The notes: generated from the letters alone by a model not told the origin. 64,000 bases of DNA from Anabaena sphaerica FACHB-251 (GCF_014696825.1 NZ_JACJQU010000012.1:1-64000); one strand, 5' to 3'; positions 35,501 through 44,378 are shown, counted from the first letter of the stretch. Translations and numbers: made by a program.

Positions 35501-35589
35501 GATGATTTTGGGAGTGCGATCGCTGTGAGATAAAATAGAATAAGGCTAAATTAGGTATTTCCCATTCTTCCTATCAAAACGAGGTACAG

Positions 35590-35850
35590 ATGACTTATTT
35601 AGAACTACATCAAAAAATTGAACAACAAATATCCCAACTACCACCAGAACAGCTTTCCTTAGTTAGTGATTTCCTTGACTCTATCCAGGAAAAAACTACC
35701 GTAAATCAACGCCCGTTACGTCGTATTTCCCCCATTAAGCGAGGTAAAAAAGCAGGTGATTTACTACATTATGCTGGAACTTGGCATGGTGATGATCTGG
35801 AAGATTGTCTGCGTTTAGTTGAAGAAACTCGTTCTCAAACGCAGTTTTAA
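35590..35850 (+). CDS. Antitoxin-like protein of a VapC-type pair
   Basis: An 86-residue protein beginning MTYLELHQKIEQQISQLPPE, the N-terminal helix pattern of DUF2281-like antitoxins of cyanobacterial type II toxin-antitoxin systems. A basic middle (RRISPIKRGKKAGD) and an acidic C-terminus with HGDDLEDCLRLVEETR follow, the part expected to contact the toxin. The gene sits 11 bases upstream of a PIN-domain toxin, the usual antitoxin-first order. It appears intact even though the toxin gene is frameshifted. Confidence 0.78.
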   Translation: MTYLELHQKIEQQISQLPPEQLSLVSDFLDSIQEKTTVNQRPLRRISPIKRGKKAGDLLHYAGTWHGDDLEDCLRLVEETRSQTQF

Positions 35851-35861
35851 TTTTTGTCACT

Positions 35862-36307
35862 ATGTCTTATTTGCTCGATACTAATCATTGTAGCTACATT
35901 ATTAATGGTAATCCTCAAGTTACCGATACTTTAAAATTTCGCTCTGCTGTTACCATTGGCGTTAGCATTATTACTTATGCAGAATTACTATATATGACAG
36001 AAAAATCAGCACTAAAATCTCAAAATTTAGGTGCAGTTCAAGTTTTTTGTCTGATGTTGATCTGTATTTTATTGATGAAGAAACTGCTATTATTTACAGT
36101 CGTTTAAAAGCATCTGTTTTTAACTATTTTGCTCCCAAAGACAAAAGCAAACGTCGTAGTTTCAGCATTGAAAACTTGGGATTTAGCGATCATGATCTTT
36201 GGATAGCAGCGACAGCTATTCAACACAACCTCACTCTCGTTTCTGCTGATAGCGATTTTAGGCGTATTCATCAAGTACAGCCTTTTTCTCTGGAATCATG
36301 GGTATAG
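35862..36307 (+). pseudogene. VapC-like PIN-domain toxin, frameshifted at a T6 run
   Basis: PIN-domain ribonuclease toxin in two frames. The first part (35862-36048) reads MSYLLDTNHCSYIINGNPQV and ISIITYAELLYM-type residues including catalytic D6. The second part (from 36049) reads SDVDLYFIDEETAIIYSRLK and SDHDLWIAATAIQHNLTLVS followed by ADSDF with the C-terminal acids. The join is at a run of six T (36043-36048). One extra T, or a -1 shift there, gives a continuous VQVFLSDVDLYFID. All catalytic residues exist across the two parts, so the frame break is a single-base loss, possibly restored by slippage, or a sequencing error. Confidence 0.8.
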
Positions 36308-36341
36308 GTTGACTCTACTTTAAAAAACAGCTTGGAGAAAA

Positions 36342-36505
36342 TGAACGATCGCTTGTAGGGTGATTTTGGGGAGAGCGATCGCTTGTGATGTGATTTTTGG
36401 GAATGCGATCGCTATGAGTAGTGTGATTTTTTAGAGTGCGATCGCTGTGATGTGATTTTGGAGAAGTGCGATAGCGAAGCTGACCGAAGGTATCGCTTGT
36501 AGTGC
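36342..36505. repeat. Tandem array of ~30-base units carrying HIP1 octamers
   Basis: Octamers (ACGATCGC at 36345, GCGATCGC at 36375, 36405 and 36438, then a split copy at 36468-36496) recur at 30, 30, 33 and 30 bases. The spacer has the form TTGTGATGTGATTTTGGGGA. The fifth octamer is interrupted by 21 bases (36473-36493). The array follows the broken toxin gene directly; related units occur upstream at 35350 and 35504. Confidence 0.85.
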
Positions 36506-36626
36506 AATTAGCTAAACCCTGGTAAAACGGAGGCTTGGTTTCTAGAAAAAGTTATTTCTGACCTGAAAAGAGATAGGAGATTTTAACCAATGGTCTGGTG
36601 TCTGTTGTACCGAGTAAACTTCTAAA

Positions 36627-38147
36627 TTAACTTCTAGCTTTTAAATATTCTGCTCTGATTTTGAAAATCAACATTGTTCCGGCTGTAAATAATATTCCTA
36701 AGAAGAGGTTTTTCCAACTCAAACTTTTATGACTTTCAGTGATCAAAATAGCTTCCATTAGGATAGAAGGTAATAAAATGCCACTTGGAATCAAAACCTT
36801 AGAAACTATCACCCTATTGTTAGCCAAGAGATTTAGTATAGCTAAACTCGCACCTAAAGGTATAAAAATCAGCGCATAATAAAATAATTTCTGATTAAAC
36901 GGAATTAATTCCAGTAAATGAAAAGAGTAAGAGCGTTGTACTTTGTCGATATATACTTGAACTGTTCCCCTGGAATAAGTGATGATAATTTGATGGAATT
37001 TATTGTCTGTAAAAACCTTCGGTATCATCAGTTGTAAATCTGCACCATTTTCTCCCGTCAGCGGGGTTCTTAACCTTAAATCCAAGTAATTTCCCTGCTG
37101 TGACAGCGTTAAATTACGCCGCAAATAACTACCAGAAATTGAGATTATCCGCGCTGGACCAGTCTGTTGAGTATTTTCAGTAGCAAGATTAGCAAACAAG
37201 GTAAATTCAGATTTTTGGCTAATTCTTTGATTGAGATTTTTTACAGATTCTGCTGTCTTTAGCCATTGACTAGAATTCACAAAAACGCCTTGACCTTCTT
37301 CTTCTATATTTGTAGGCGTTCCTTGCCATAATAGTTCTGGCAAATTTCCGGTTTGTTCTTGATAACAACATTTTCCGTTTAATTGATAGTTAGCTAACAG
37401 AGAACCATCAAGATTTTTAAAGTAATTAGTAGCATCATTTAAACCTTTTCTGGCTTCATAACTTGATATAGCTTTATCAGTAATATAAACTTCCGATATA
37501 TATCCTTGCCAGGGTCTATTCCCAGTGCGTTCATTACCTAGCACCAGGGGATAATTTAAATCCCAATTACTTAAATTTATGGTACTTTGCCAGAATATAG
37601 AAATCAGTAAAGTGAAAGATACATAAGCCAGAATAAATCCTGTGATTTGTTGATTTGATAATCTTGAACTATTCCCTGTAGTTTGTGAACCAGTATTACT
37701 TAATTTTTGATAATTCCAGAAATAAAAGCCCAATAAACCTAGACCTCCCCCTAAGGTATTGTTAACAATATCTGCTGGAGTAGGACTTCTGGAAGGGAGA
37801 AAGATTTGTAAAGTTTCAACTGTCAATGATAAGCCTGCACTTAGCACCAATACTATGATTATTTGTAATAGTATTCTAATTTTAAGTTTCTGCAAGAAAT
37901 TAGCGCAATAAAAACCTAAAGGCATAAATAATAAAACATTATTTACCTGATCTTGAAAAGAACTTACATGGTTAAAACTGGCAAAAAAATCAGTTACAGA
38001 AAAACTATGAGGTAAGGAAAAATTAAATGGATAAAGCGTAGCTATGACTATTACCAAAGTAGTTGCTAATACAAACAACAAATTCAGCCTAAGCCTATAT
38101 GATTTTATTACTTTAGGTTTTTGAGTAGGATTTTTGCGTTGATTCAT
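36627..38147 (-). CDS. VanZ-family membrane protein with LamG-like domain
   Basis: A 506-residue membrane protein. The N-terminal half (to about 180) is a VanZ domain with four or five hydrophobic helices, including the conserved DQVNNVLLFMPLGFYC and SPTPADIVNNTLGG. The middle (about 230-430) is a concanavalin/LamG-like domain: NYQLNGKCCYQEQTGNLPEL and FTDNKFHQIIITYSRGTVQV with YIDKVQ, the usual signature of laminin-G jelly rolls. Two C-terminal helices follow. VanZ family members are linked to teicoplanin resistance in Gram-positives; the cyanobacterial function is unknown. Start placed at the ATG at 38147 (GAGG six bases before); the frame continues further upstream. Confidence 0.82.
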   Translation of the reverse strand: MNQRKNPTQKPKVIKSYRLRLNLLFVLATTLVIVIATLYPFNFSLPHSFSVTDFFASFNHVSSFQDQVNNVLLFMPLGFYCANFLQKLKIRILLQIIIVLVLSAGLSLTVETLQIFLPSRSPTPADIVNNTLGGGLGLLGFYFWNYQKLSNTGSQTTGNSSRLSNQQITGFILAYVSFTLLISIFWQSTINLSNWDLNYPLVLGNERTGNRPWQGYISEVYITDKAISSYEARKGLNDATNYFKNLDGSLLANYQLNGKCCYQEQTGNLPELLWQGTPTNIEEEGQGVFVNSSQWLKTAESVKNLNQRISQKSEFTLFANLATENTQQTGPARIISISGSYLRRNLTLSQQGNYLDLRLRTPLTGENGADLQLMIPKVFTDNKFHQIIITYSRGTVQVYIDKVQRSYSFHLLELIPFNQKLFYYALIFIPLGASLAILNLLANNRVIVSKVLIPSGILLPSILMEAILITESHKSLSWKNLFLGILFTAGTMLIFKIRAEYLKARS

Positions 38148-38213
38148 AAGTTCCTCACGTTTAGTAACTGACGGTGAATGTCTGAAATTCAACTGGCAAT
38201 AAATAGGACTCAA

Positions 38214-39210
38214 TAATTATTTAACACGTATTCACTGCTAATGTAAGTTAGTTATAGCGTAACTCGAATAGTGATGTATATTGTTAGGAATAAGAATTAT
38301 GATAGATGCTGAATTTTGTTTATCTTTATTGTAATGTTTCCATTATAACAAGTTTGATATTATTTCCATACATAAAATATATAGGAATCCGATTTCATTA
38401 CTTATAGCTTGCGTGGCGTAGCCATAATTACTCCTGGAGGCAGGGAATAAGAAATAAGGAATAAGGAATAGGGAATAGGGAATAGAATTATATAATTACA
38501 GAAAATTCAGGTATACGGGGTGTACTAAGCTTTTGTTTTAAATTAAATATTAGTCCTATAAATGCCATTTTTTATTAAGAATTTATCAAGTATTTATGAC
38601 TTTTTTATAAAGACAAAACCCTTAGTTTTGAAAAGAATCATTTAACATATTTATATTAAATTTATCATTAAAAATTTGGTTTTCCTGTAGTCAGATATAC
38701 AACCTTTAATTAAGATTATACTTACTCATTTATATAAATAATGACTTTATTGCAGATACTATAGGAATCCGGTTTGATTACTGATAGCTTGCGTAGCCAA
38801 TAAACCAAAAAGCTTTTATAAGTCTTGCCACGTGGACATTTCGCCTAAATATAGAGAGAACACAAAACAACCAATTAATAAGCTTTTCAGGCGATACCCC
38901 TAGCACTGATGATGGCTATCGCTTTAGCGCAACCTCATATAGAATTGCTATTAATTATTTCTGCCATGCGAAAACAGCAATAATTTATGCAGCCGTCAAG
39001 AGTTAATGTAAAAATTAATACAACTAGATTCTTTCTAATGCTCTTAACAGTATCATAAAGAAAAGGTTAGGTTAGGACTTACACAAAAGAACTTGGTTTA
39101 TTACCATAACTAGTCTTGAGTAACCGGATGTCTGGTATCTGATGCGTAAGTTTTAAAAAGTTAGCCTTGATACTTGTGTTTCCAACTTCCAGTATGGATG
39201 TATTACACTC
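38214..39210. other. Intergenic region with scattered repeats and no gene
   Basis: About 1 kb, AT-rich, with no believable open frame. It contains two related copies of a repeat starting ATAGGAATCCG and continuing ATTACT-ATAGCTTGCGT (38391-38432 and 38761-38806) and a run of GGAATAAG/GGAATAGG heptamers (38455-38485). It also has a HIP1 octamer split by 24 bases (GCGAT 38891-38895, CGC 38920-38922). The last part (about 39100-39210) should contain the cyclase promoter. Confidence 0.6.
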
Positions 39211-40827
39211 ATGACTGAACTCACACTGCTTTTAACAGAGGGTAATATTGAAACCGAGGTTTCAGTGAAGCAAGATGTATTTATTATCGGTCGCTTGCCA
39301 GAATGCGACTTGTTTTTACCTTTTGGGGGAGTTTCCCGCAGACACGCCCGTATCGTCAAAACCAATGATGATGTGTGGACTATTGAGGATATGGGTAGTA
39401 AAAATGGAACCCAAGTAAATCACAACCCTGTTACTTCAGCCGAAGAGTTGCGAGACGGTGATGTTATTTGGTTGGGTAATGTCAGTTTGGTAGTAATTTT
39501 ATCAACTAATGTAGAACAGTCACCGTCTCCATATTTAGGAAATTCGGAAACTAATAATCAGCAAATCACAATTCTGCGGAATGTCAAAGAACTGCAACAA
39601 CAATGGATAGACGCTAGTAGCATTAATGGCAAGAACAATAAAGAAAAAACCATTGCCCGTCTAAAAGACTTGGTAGACATAGCTAAAAATCTCTGTGCAG
39701 CAGCATCTATTGAAGAAATTTTTTCTCAGGTGCAACAAGTAGTTTTTCGTTATATTGATGGCATGGAACGCCTGGCATTATTAATTGATGTTGATGGCTC
39801 CGGAAATTTGCAGTTAATCAACTCAGCCACTAAAATTAGTTCCCACGACAAAAATTTGCCCACTGATGGTAGTTGGATTAGTCGCAGTATTTGTCAAAAA
39901 GTATTTACTGAGAAAGTAGCTATTCAAAGTGCTGATACCCAGTCTGATGAACGTTTTTCTAGTGAACAAAGTATTTTATTTAAAGGTATTATGAGTGCAA
40001 TGGCAGTACCTTTATGGGATGAAAATAAAGTAGTCGGTGTTCTCTACGCCGATGCTCATCTTTATTCTTCCCAGTGGGAAAATAATGGTGAAGAAGAACT
40101 CAGCTTTTTTTCTGCTTTAGCAAATTTGGTTGCATCTAGTGTTCAACGTTGGTTATTAGTAGATAAACTCAAAGCTGAAGAGGTCATTCGTCACCGTTTA
40201 GAACGGTATCATTCTCCGGCGGTGGTGCAGCAGTTAATAGCAGTGAGAGAATTTCCCGATGGGCGTTTGCCTCCTAACGAACGTGAAATCAGTATTATAT
40301 TTGCTGATTTGGTAGGCTTTACGGCAATATCGGAAAGGCTCAAACCCACAGAAATTTCTGAATTATTAAATAATTTTTTTGAGGAAATGTTACAAGAAGT
40401 GTTTGCCTATGGTGGCACTTTAGATAAATATATTGGTGATTGTATTATGGCTTTTTTTGGCGCTCCCGAACCACAACCAGGTCATGCAGATCGGGCTGTT
40501 GCTGCTGCTAAAGGAATGCTCTCTCGTCTGCAACGTCTTAATGCTAATCATTTTTGGCAGGAATCTTTACAATTACGTATTGCTATTAACAGTGGTAAAG
40601 CTGTGGTGGGTGATGTGGGAAGTTCTCAAAGGTTAGACTATACAGCGTTAGGAACAACAATTAATGTGGCCGCTAGGATGGAACCAATTTGCCCTCCTGG
40701 TGAATGTGTTATCAGTGAAGCCACTTATAGAATGCTGTCGCAAAAGTCTGATTTTCAAGAAATGGGAGACCATCGTTTTAAAGGTATTGATAGATTTATT
40801 AAGGTTTATCAGACAAAAATGAATTAA
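39211..40827 (+). CDS. FHA-GAF-class III adenylate/guanylate cyclase
   Basis: A 538-residue soluble cyclase, probably making cAMP. An FHA domain leads (~20-100: FIIGRLPECDLFLPFGGVSR, with GSKNGT), then a GAF domain (~150-310: AASIEEIFSQVQQVVFRYID; AMAVPLWDENKVVGVLYADA). A helical linker follows, then a class III catalytic domain (from about 355). Metal-binding aspartates are in IIFADLVGFTAIS and YIGDCIMAFFGAPE, and the transition-state residues (N and R) are in GTTINVAARMEP. The domain order matches the CyaD-like type known from Anabaena, but I do not assign the symbol. The FHA domain suggests regulation by phosphorylated partners. Confidence 0.92.
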   Translation: MTELTLLLTEGNIETEVSVKQDVFIIGRLPECDLFLPFGGVSRRHARIVKTNDDVWTIEDMGSKNGTQVNHNPVTSAEELRDGDVIWLGNVSLVVILSTNVEQSPSPYLGNSETNNQQITILRNVKELQQQWIDASSINGKNNKEKTIARLKDLVDIAKNLCAAASIEEIFSQVQQVVFRYIDGMERLALLIDVDGSGNLQLINSATKISSHDKNLPTDGSWISRSICQKVFTEKVAIQSADTQSDERFSSEQSILFKGIMSAMAVPLWDENKVVGVLYADAHLYSSQWENNGEEELSFFSALANLVASSVQRWLLVDKLKAEEVIRHRLERYHSPAVVQQLIAVREFPDGRLPPNEREISIIFADLVGFTAISERLKPTEISELLNNFFEEMLQEVFAYGGTLDKYIGDCIMAFFGAPEPQPGHADRAVAAAKGMLSRLQRLNANHFWQESLQLRIAINSGKAVVGDVGSSQRLDYTALGTTINVAARMEPICPPGECVISEATYRMLSQKSDFQEMGDHRFKGIDRFIKVYQTKMN

Positions 40828-41160
40828 TTTTTATGGGTCAATTGTGATATTATGCCTGTCTGAATAGTTATCATATGTTAGGGCAGGGAAAAGGGAATAG
40901 GTGATGGGTAATAGGAAAAAAGTTATTATAAGTAATTCGCCGGTCGTGATATAACTTGTCAGTTATTAATTAATTACTAATATTTTTTTTAAGTATTTTA
41001 TTATCGTATTGTATACTTTATTTCAAAAAAAGTTGCAAATTCTTAATATTAAGCAACTCTTTCACAATTGAAAGACTAGAATTTTGATGGTAGCTTCTAT
41101 GATGAATCTGTGTAAGACTAGGAAGCTACCTGAAGCTATTTTTTAACGGGAGGTCAGGTA
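40828..41160. other. Intergenic promoter region before the dehydrogenase gene
   Basis: Some 330 bases with no gene. The first half contains short A/G-rich heptamer remnants (AAAGGGAATAGG, GGTGATGGGTAATAGG); the middle is very AT-rich. A stem-loop precedes the ribosome-binding site of the next gene (listed separately). Confidence 0.4.
41089..41130 (+). promoter_or_regulatory. Stem-loop in the leader of the dehydrogenase operon
   Basis: Nine-base arms GGTAGCTTC (41089-41097) and GAAGCTACC (41122-41130) enclose a 24-base loop, followed after a few bases by TATTTTTTAA and then GGGAGG. The layout resembles an intrinsic terminator close to a start codon, as in an attenuator or riboswitch expression platform. 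No known ligand-binding sequence is recognised. It might also only stabilise the mRNA. Confidence 0.4.
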
Positions 41161-42528
41161 ATGGCTATCGCCACGATTAATCCTACCACTGGGGAAACTC
41201 TGAAAATCTTTGAGTCGCTTGAGGATGGAGAAATAGCGGCTAAACTGGAATTAGCACAGCAGACTTTTGAGCAGTATCGTCAGACTAGTTTTCAGTTGCG
41301 ATCGCAATGGTTACAACAAGCAGCCAATATTTTAGAGCAAGAAAAGGCAGATTTTGCCAAATTGATGACTCTAGAAATGGGTAAAACCTTAAAATCTGCG
41401 ATCGCTGAGGTAGAAAAATGCGCCCTCGTCTGTCGATACTATGCGGAAAATGCCCCTAATTTCCTCGCTGATGTCACAGTTAAAACCGACGCTAGTCATA
41501 GTTTTGTTAAATATCAGCCTTTAGGTATAATTCTTGCTGTTATGCCTTGGAATTTTCCCTTCTGGCAAGTTTTTCGCTTTGCCGCACCAGCACTGATGGC
41601 CGGAAATGTGGGGTTACTCAAACACGCTTCCAATGTACCCCAGTGTGCTTTGGCAATAGAAGATATTATCAACCGCGCAGGTTTTCCAGCAGGTGCATTT
41701 CAAACTTTATTAATCGGTGCTGCTAAAGTTGCCGATTTAATGGCTGATGAGAGGGTAAAAGCAGCCACCTTAACCGGCAGTGAACCAGCAGGTGCTTCTT
41801 TAGCTGCTGCATCTGGTAAACAAATTAAAAAAACCGTCTTAGAATTAGGTGGCAGTGACCCATTTATTGTTCTAGAAAGTGCTGATTTAGAAGCAGCAGT
41901 ATCCACCGCAGTCACAGCGCGGATGTTAAATAATGGACAGTCTTGTATAGCAGCCAAACGCTTTATTGTTGCAGAAACAATTGCTGATCAGTTTGAAAAA
42001 CTGCTGTTACAAAAAATCCAGGCGCTGAAAGTTGGTGATCCTTTGGCAGCAGACACAGATTTAGGACCATTGGCAACTCCCGGTATTCTTCAAGATTTGG
42101 ATAAACAAGTCCAAATTGCCGTTGAAAGTGGTGCTAAAGTCCTCACAGGTGGATATGCTTTAGAAGATCGTCCTGGTAACTTTTACCCGCCAACTATTAT
42201 CATAGACATCCCTTTAGATCATCCTATTGCCAAAGAAGAATTTTTTGGCCCGGTAGCTTTATTATTTCGGGTTCGGGATATTGATGCTGCCATCAAATTA
42301 GCCAATGATTCACCTTTTGGTTTGGGTGCAAGTGCCTGGACAAATAATGAAGAAGAGAAAAATCGCCTTATTCAAGAAATTGAAGCCGGTGCAGTATTTA
42401 TTAACAGCATGGTAAAATCTGATCCCCGTTTACCTTTTGGGGGGATTAAACGCTCTGGTTATGGACGAGAGTTGAGTATTCAAGGTATTCATGAATTTGT
42501 GAATATCAAGACTGTTTGGGTGAAATAA
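41161..42528 (+). CDS. Succinate-semialdehyde dehydrogenase (NAD(P)+)
   Basis: A 455-residue aldehyde dehydrogenase. The general base glutamate is E228 in VLELGGSDPF; the nucleophilic cysteine is C262 in LNNGQSCIAAKRF. Other ALDH marks are MPWNFPFWQVFRFAAPALMA, LTGSEPAGASLA and EEFFGPVALLF. Together with the downstream decarboxylase it converts 2-oxoglutarate to succinate via succinic semialdehyde, completing the cyanobacterial TCA cycle in place of the 2-oxoglutarate dehydrogenase complex. It starts with GGGAGG ten bases upstream and has a stem-loop in its leader. The gap to the next gene is 101 bases. Confidence 0.93.
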   Translation: MAIATINPTTGETLKIFESLEDGEIAAKLELAQQTFEQYRQTSFQLRSQWLQQAANILEQEKADFAKLMTLEMGKTLKSAIAEVEKCALVCRYYAENAPNFLADVTVKTDASHSFVKYQPLGIILAVMPWNFPFWQVFRFAAPALMAGNVGLLKHASNVPQCALAIEDIINRAGFPAGAFQTLLIGAAKVADLMADERVKAATLTGSEPAGASLAAASGKQIKKTVLELGGSDPFIVLESADLEAAVSTAVTARMLNNGQSCIAAKRFIVAETIADQFEKLLLQKIQALKVGDPLAADTDLGPLATPGILQDLDKQVQIAVESGAKVLTGGYALEDRPGNFYPPTIIIDIPLDHPIAKEEFFGPVALLFRVRDIDAAIKLANDSPFGLGASAWTNNEEEKNRLIQEIEAGAVFINSMVKSDPRLPFGGIKRSGYGRELSIQGIHEFVNIKTVWVK

Positions 42529-42629
42529 TTGTTTTTTAAACGCAGATGGACGCAGATAAACGCAGATGATTTGTTTTTATTTTCGCGTGTATCTAAGATT
42601 GTCAGATTTTTTGAGATTGAGGAAATAAA

Positions 42630-44273
42630 ATGAATACGGCAGATTTGTTAGTACAGTGTTTAGAAAATGAAGGAGTACAATATGTTTTTGGTCTTCCTGG
42701 TGAAGAAAATTTACACGTTTTAGAAGCTTTAAAAAAATCATCGATTCAATTTATTACCACTCGTCATGAACAGGGTGCAGCATTCATGGCGGATGTCTAT
42801 GGGAGGTTAACTGGTAAAGCGGGAGTTTGTCTTTCTACTCTTGGTCCTGGTGCTACTAATTTAATGACTGGTGTGGCAGATGCTAATTTAGATGGTGCGC
42901 CTTTAGTAGCTATCACCGGACAGGTGGGAACTGATAGAATGCACATTGAATCCCATCAATATTTAGATTTGGTGGCTATGTTTGCCCCAGTTACTAAATG
43001 GAATAAACAGATAGTTAGACCGAGTATTACACCAGAAGTAGTTAGGAAAGCATTCAAGCGATCGCAAACTGAAAAACCCGGTGCAGTTCACATTGATTTA
43101 CCGGAAAATATCGCTGCTATGCCCGTAGAAGGCAAACCTTTAAATAAGGATAATAGCGAAAAAACCTATGCTTCTTTTGCCAGTATTCGCGCCGCTGCCG
43201 CTGCAATTTCTCAAGCCGTAAACCCCATAATTTTAGTGGGAAATGGGGCAATTCGCGCCCAAGCTAGTGATGCAGTGACGCAATTTGCTACCCAAATGAA
43301 TCTTCCTGTTGTTAATACTTTTATGGGTAAAGGTGTTATTCCCTATACTCACCCTTTAGCTTTATGGTCTGTAGGATTGCAACAACGAGATTTCATTACT
43401 TGCGGTTTTGATAATACCGATTTAGTCATTGCAATTGGCTATGATTTAATTGAATTTTCTCCGAAAAAATGGAACCCTGAAGGTACTATTCCCATTATCC
43501 ATATTGCGGCTACTTCTTCCGAAATTGATAGTAGTTATATTCCCCAAGTGGAAATAGTTGGCGATATTTCTGATTCACTCAATGAAATTTTAAAATTGGC
43601 AGATCGTCAAAGTAAACCTACACCCTACGCTATTAGTTTACGTTCAAATATTCGCGCTGATTACGAACAATACGCTAATGATGATGGATTTCCTATTAAA
43701 CCGCAAAAATTAATTTATGATTTGCGGCAAGTGATGGGTCCAGATGATATTGTTATTTCTGATGTCGGCGCACATAAAATGTGGATTGCTAGACATTATC
43801 ATTGTCACAGTCCCAATACGTGCATTATTTCTAATGGTTTTGCAGCAATGGGAATTGCAATTCCTGGGGCTTTAGCAGCTAAATTAGTCTATCCAAATCG
43901 CAAAGTTGTAGCAGCGACTGGTGACGGTGGCTTTATGATGAATTGTCAAGAATTAGAAACCGCTTTGCGCGTGGGTACACCATTTGTCACCTTAATTTTT
44001 AATGATGGTGGCTATGGTTTAATTGAGTGGAAACAAGAAAATCAATTTGGTAAAGGTAACTCTGCTTTTGTGCATTTTGGTAATCCTGATTTTGTCAAAT
44101 TAGCCGAAAGTATGGGTTTAAAAGGTTATCGCGTTGAATCTGCAACTGATTTAATTCCTGTCCTTAAAGAAGCCTTAATTCAAGATGTACCTGCGGTGAT
44201 AGATTGTCGGGTAGATTATCGGGAAAATCGCAGGTTTAGTCAAAAATCAGGTGAGTTGAGTTGTGATGTTTAG
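42630..44273 (+). CDS. 2-oxoglutarate decarboxylase (acetolactate synthase-like TPP enzyme)
   Basis: A 547-residue thiamine-diphosphate enzyme of the acetolactate synthase superfamily. The cofactor-activating glutamate is in TRHEQGAAFMADVYGRLTGK and the TPP/Mg site is in ATGDGGFMMNCQELETAL with NDGGYG. It is often annotated as acetolactate synthase, but its position directly after succinate-semialdehyde dehydrogenase is the hallmark arrangement of the cyanobacterial 2-oxoglutarate decarboxylase pair. No regulatory acetolactate synthase subunit lies nearby. It should convert 2-oxoglutarate to succinic semialdehyde and CO2. Specificity is judged from the neighbourhood and family, not from active-site residues alone. 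Confidence 0.9.
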   Translation: MNTADLLVQCLENEGVQYVFGLPGEENLHVLEALKKSSIQFITTRHEQGAAFMADVYGRLTGKAGVCLSTLGPGATNLMTGVADANLDGAPLVAITGQVGTDRMHIESHQYLDLVAMFAPVTKWNKQIVRPSITPEVVRKAFKRSQTEKPGAVHIDLPENIAAMPVEGKPLNKDNSEKTYASFASIRAAAAAISQAVNPIILVGNGAIRAQASDAVTQFATQMNLPVVNTFMGKGVIPYTHPLALWSVGLQQRDFITCGFDNTDLVIAIGYDLIEFSPKKWNPEGTIPIIHIAATSSEIDSSYIPQVEIVGDISDSLNEILKLADRQSKPTPYAISLRSNIRADYEQYANDDGFPIKPQKLIYDLRQVMGPDDIVISDVGAHKMWIARHYHCHSPNTCIISNGFAAMGIAIPGALAAKLVYPNRKVVAATGDGGFMMNCQELETALRVGTPFVTLIFNDGGYGLIEWKQENQFGKGNSAFVHFGNPDFVKLAESMGLKGYRVESATDLIPVLKEALIQDVPAVIDCRVDYRENRRFSQKSGELSCDV

Positions 44274-44275
44274 GT

Positions 44276-44373
44276 GATTGGTGATTGGTGATTGGGAAAA
44301 ATATAATTACCCATTACCCATTACCCATTACCCATTACCCATTACCCATTACCCATTACCCATTACCCATTAC
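44276..44373. repeat. Heptameric tandem repeats (GTGATTG and TTACCCA)
   Basis: Three copies of GTGATTG at about 44274-44296 precede a regular TTACCCA array of nine or ten units (about 44307-44373). This is the longest heptamer array in the window. Confidence 0.9.
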
Positions 44374-44378
44374 CCAAA

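Noticed and set aside
38214-39210. A possible transposase relic or ncRNA in the 1-kb gap
   Set aside because: I looked for long frames, tRNA-like folds and conserved cyanobacterial RNA motifs and found only short repeats.
42630-44273. Acetolactate synthase large subunit of branched amino acid synthesis
   Set aside because: The general fold fits, but the neighbour is succinate-semialdehyde dehydrogenase and no small subunit gene is present; the decarboxylase reading explains the context better.
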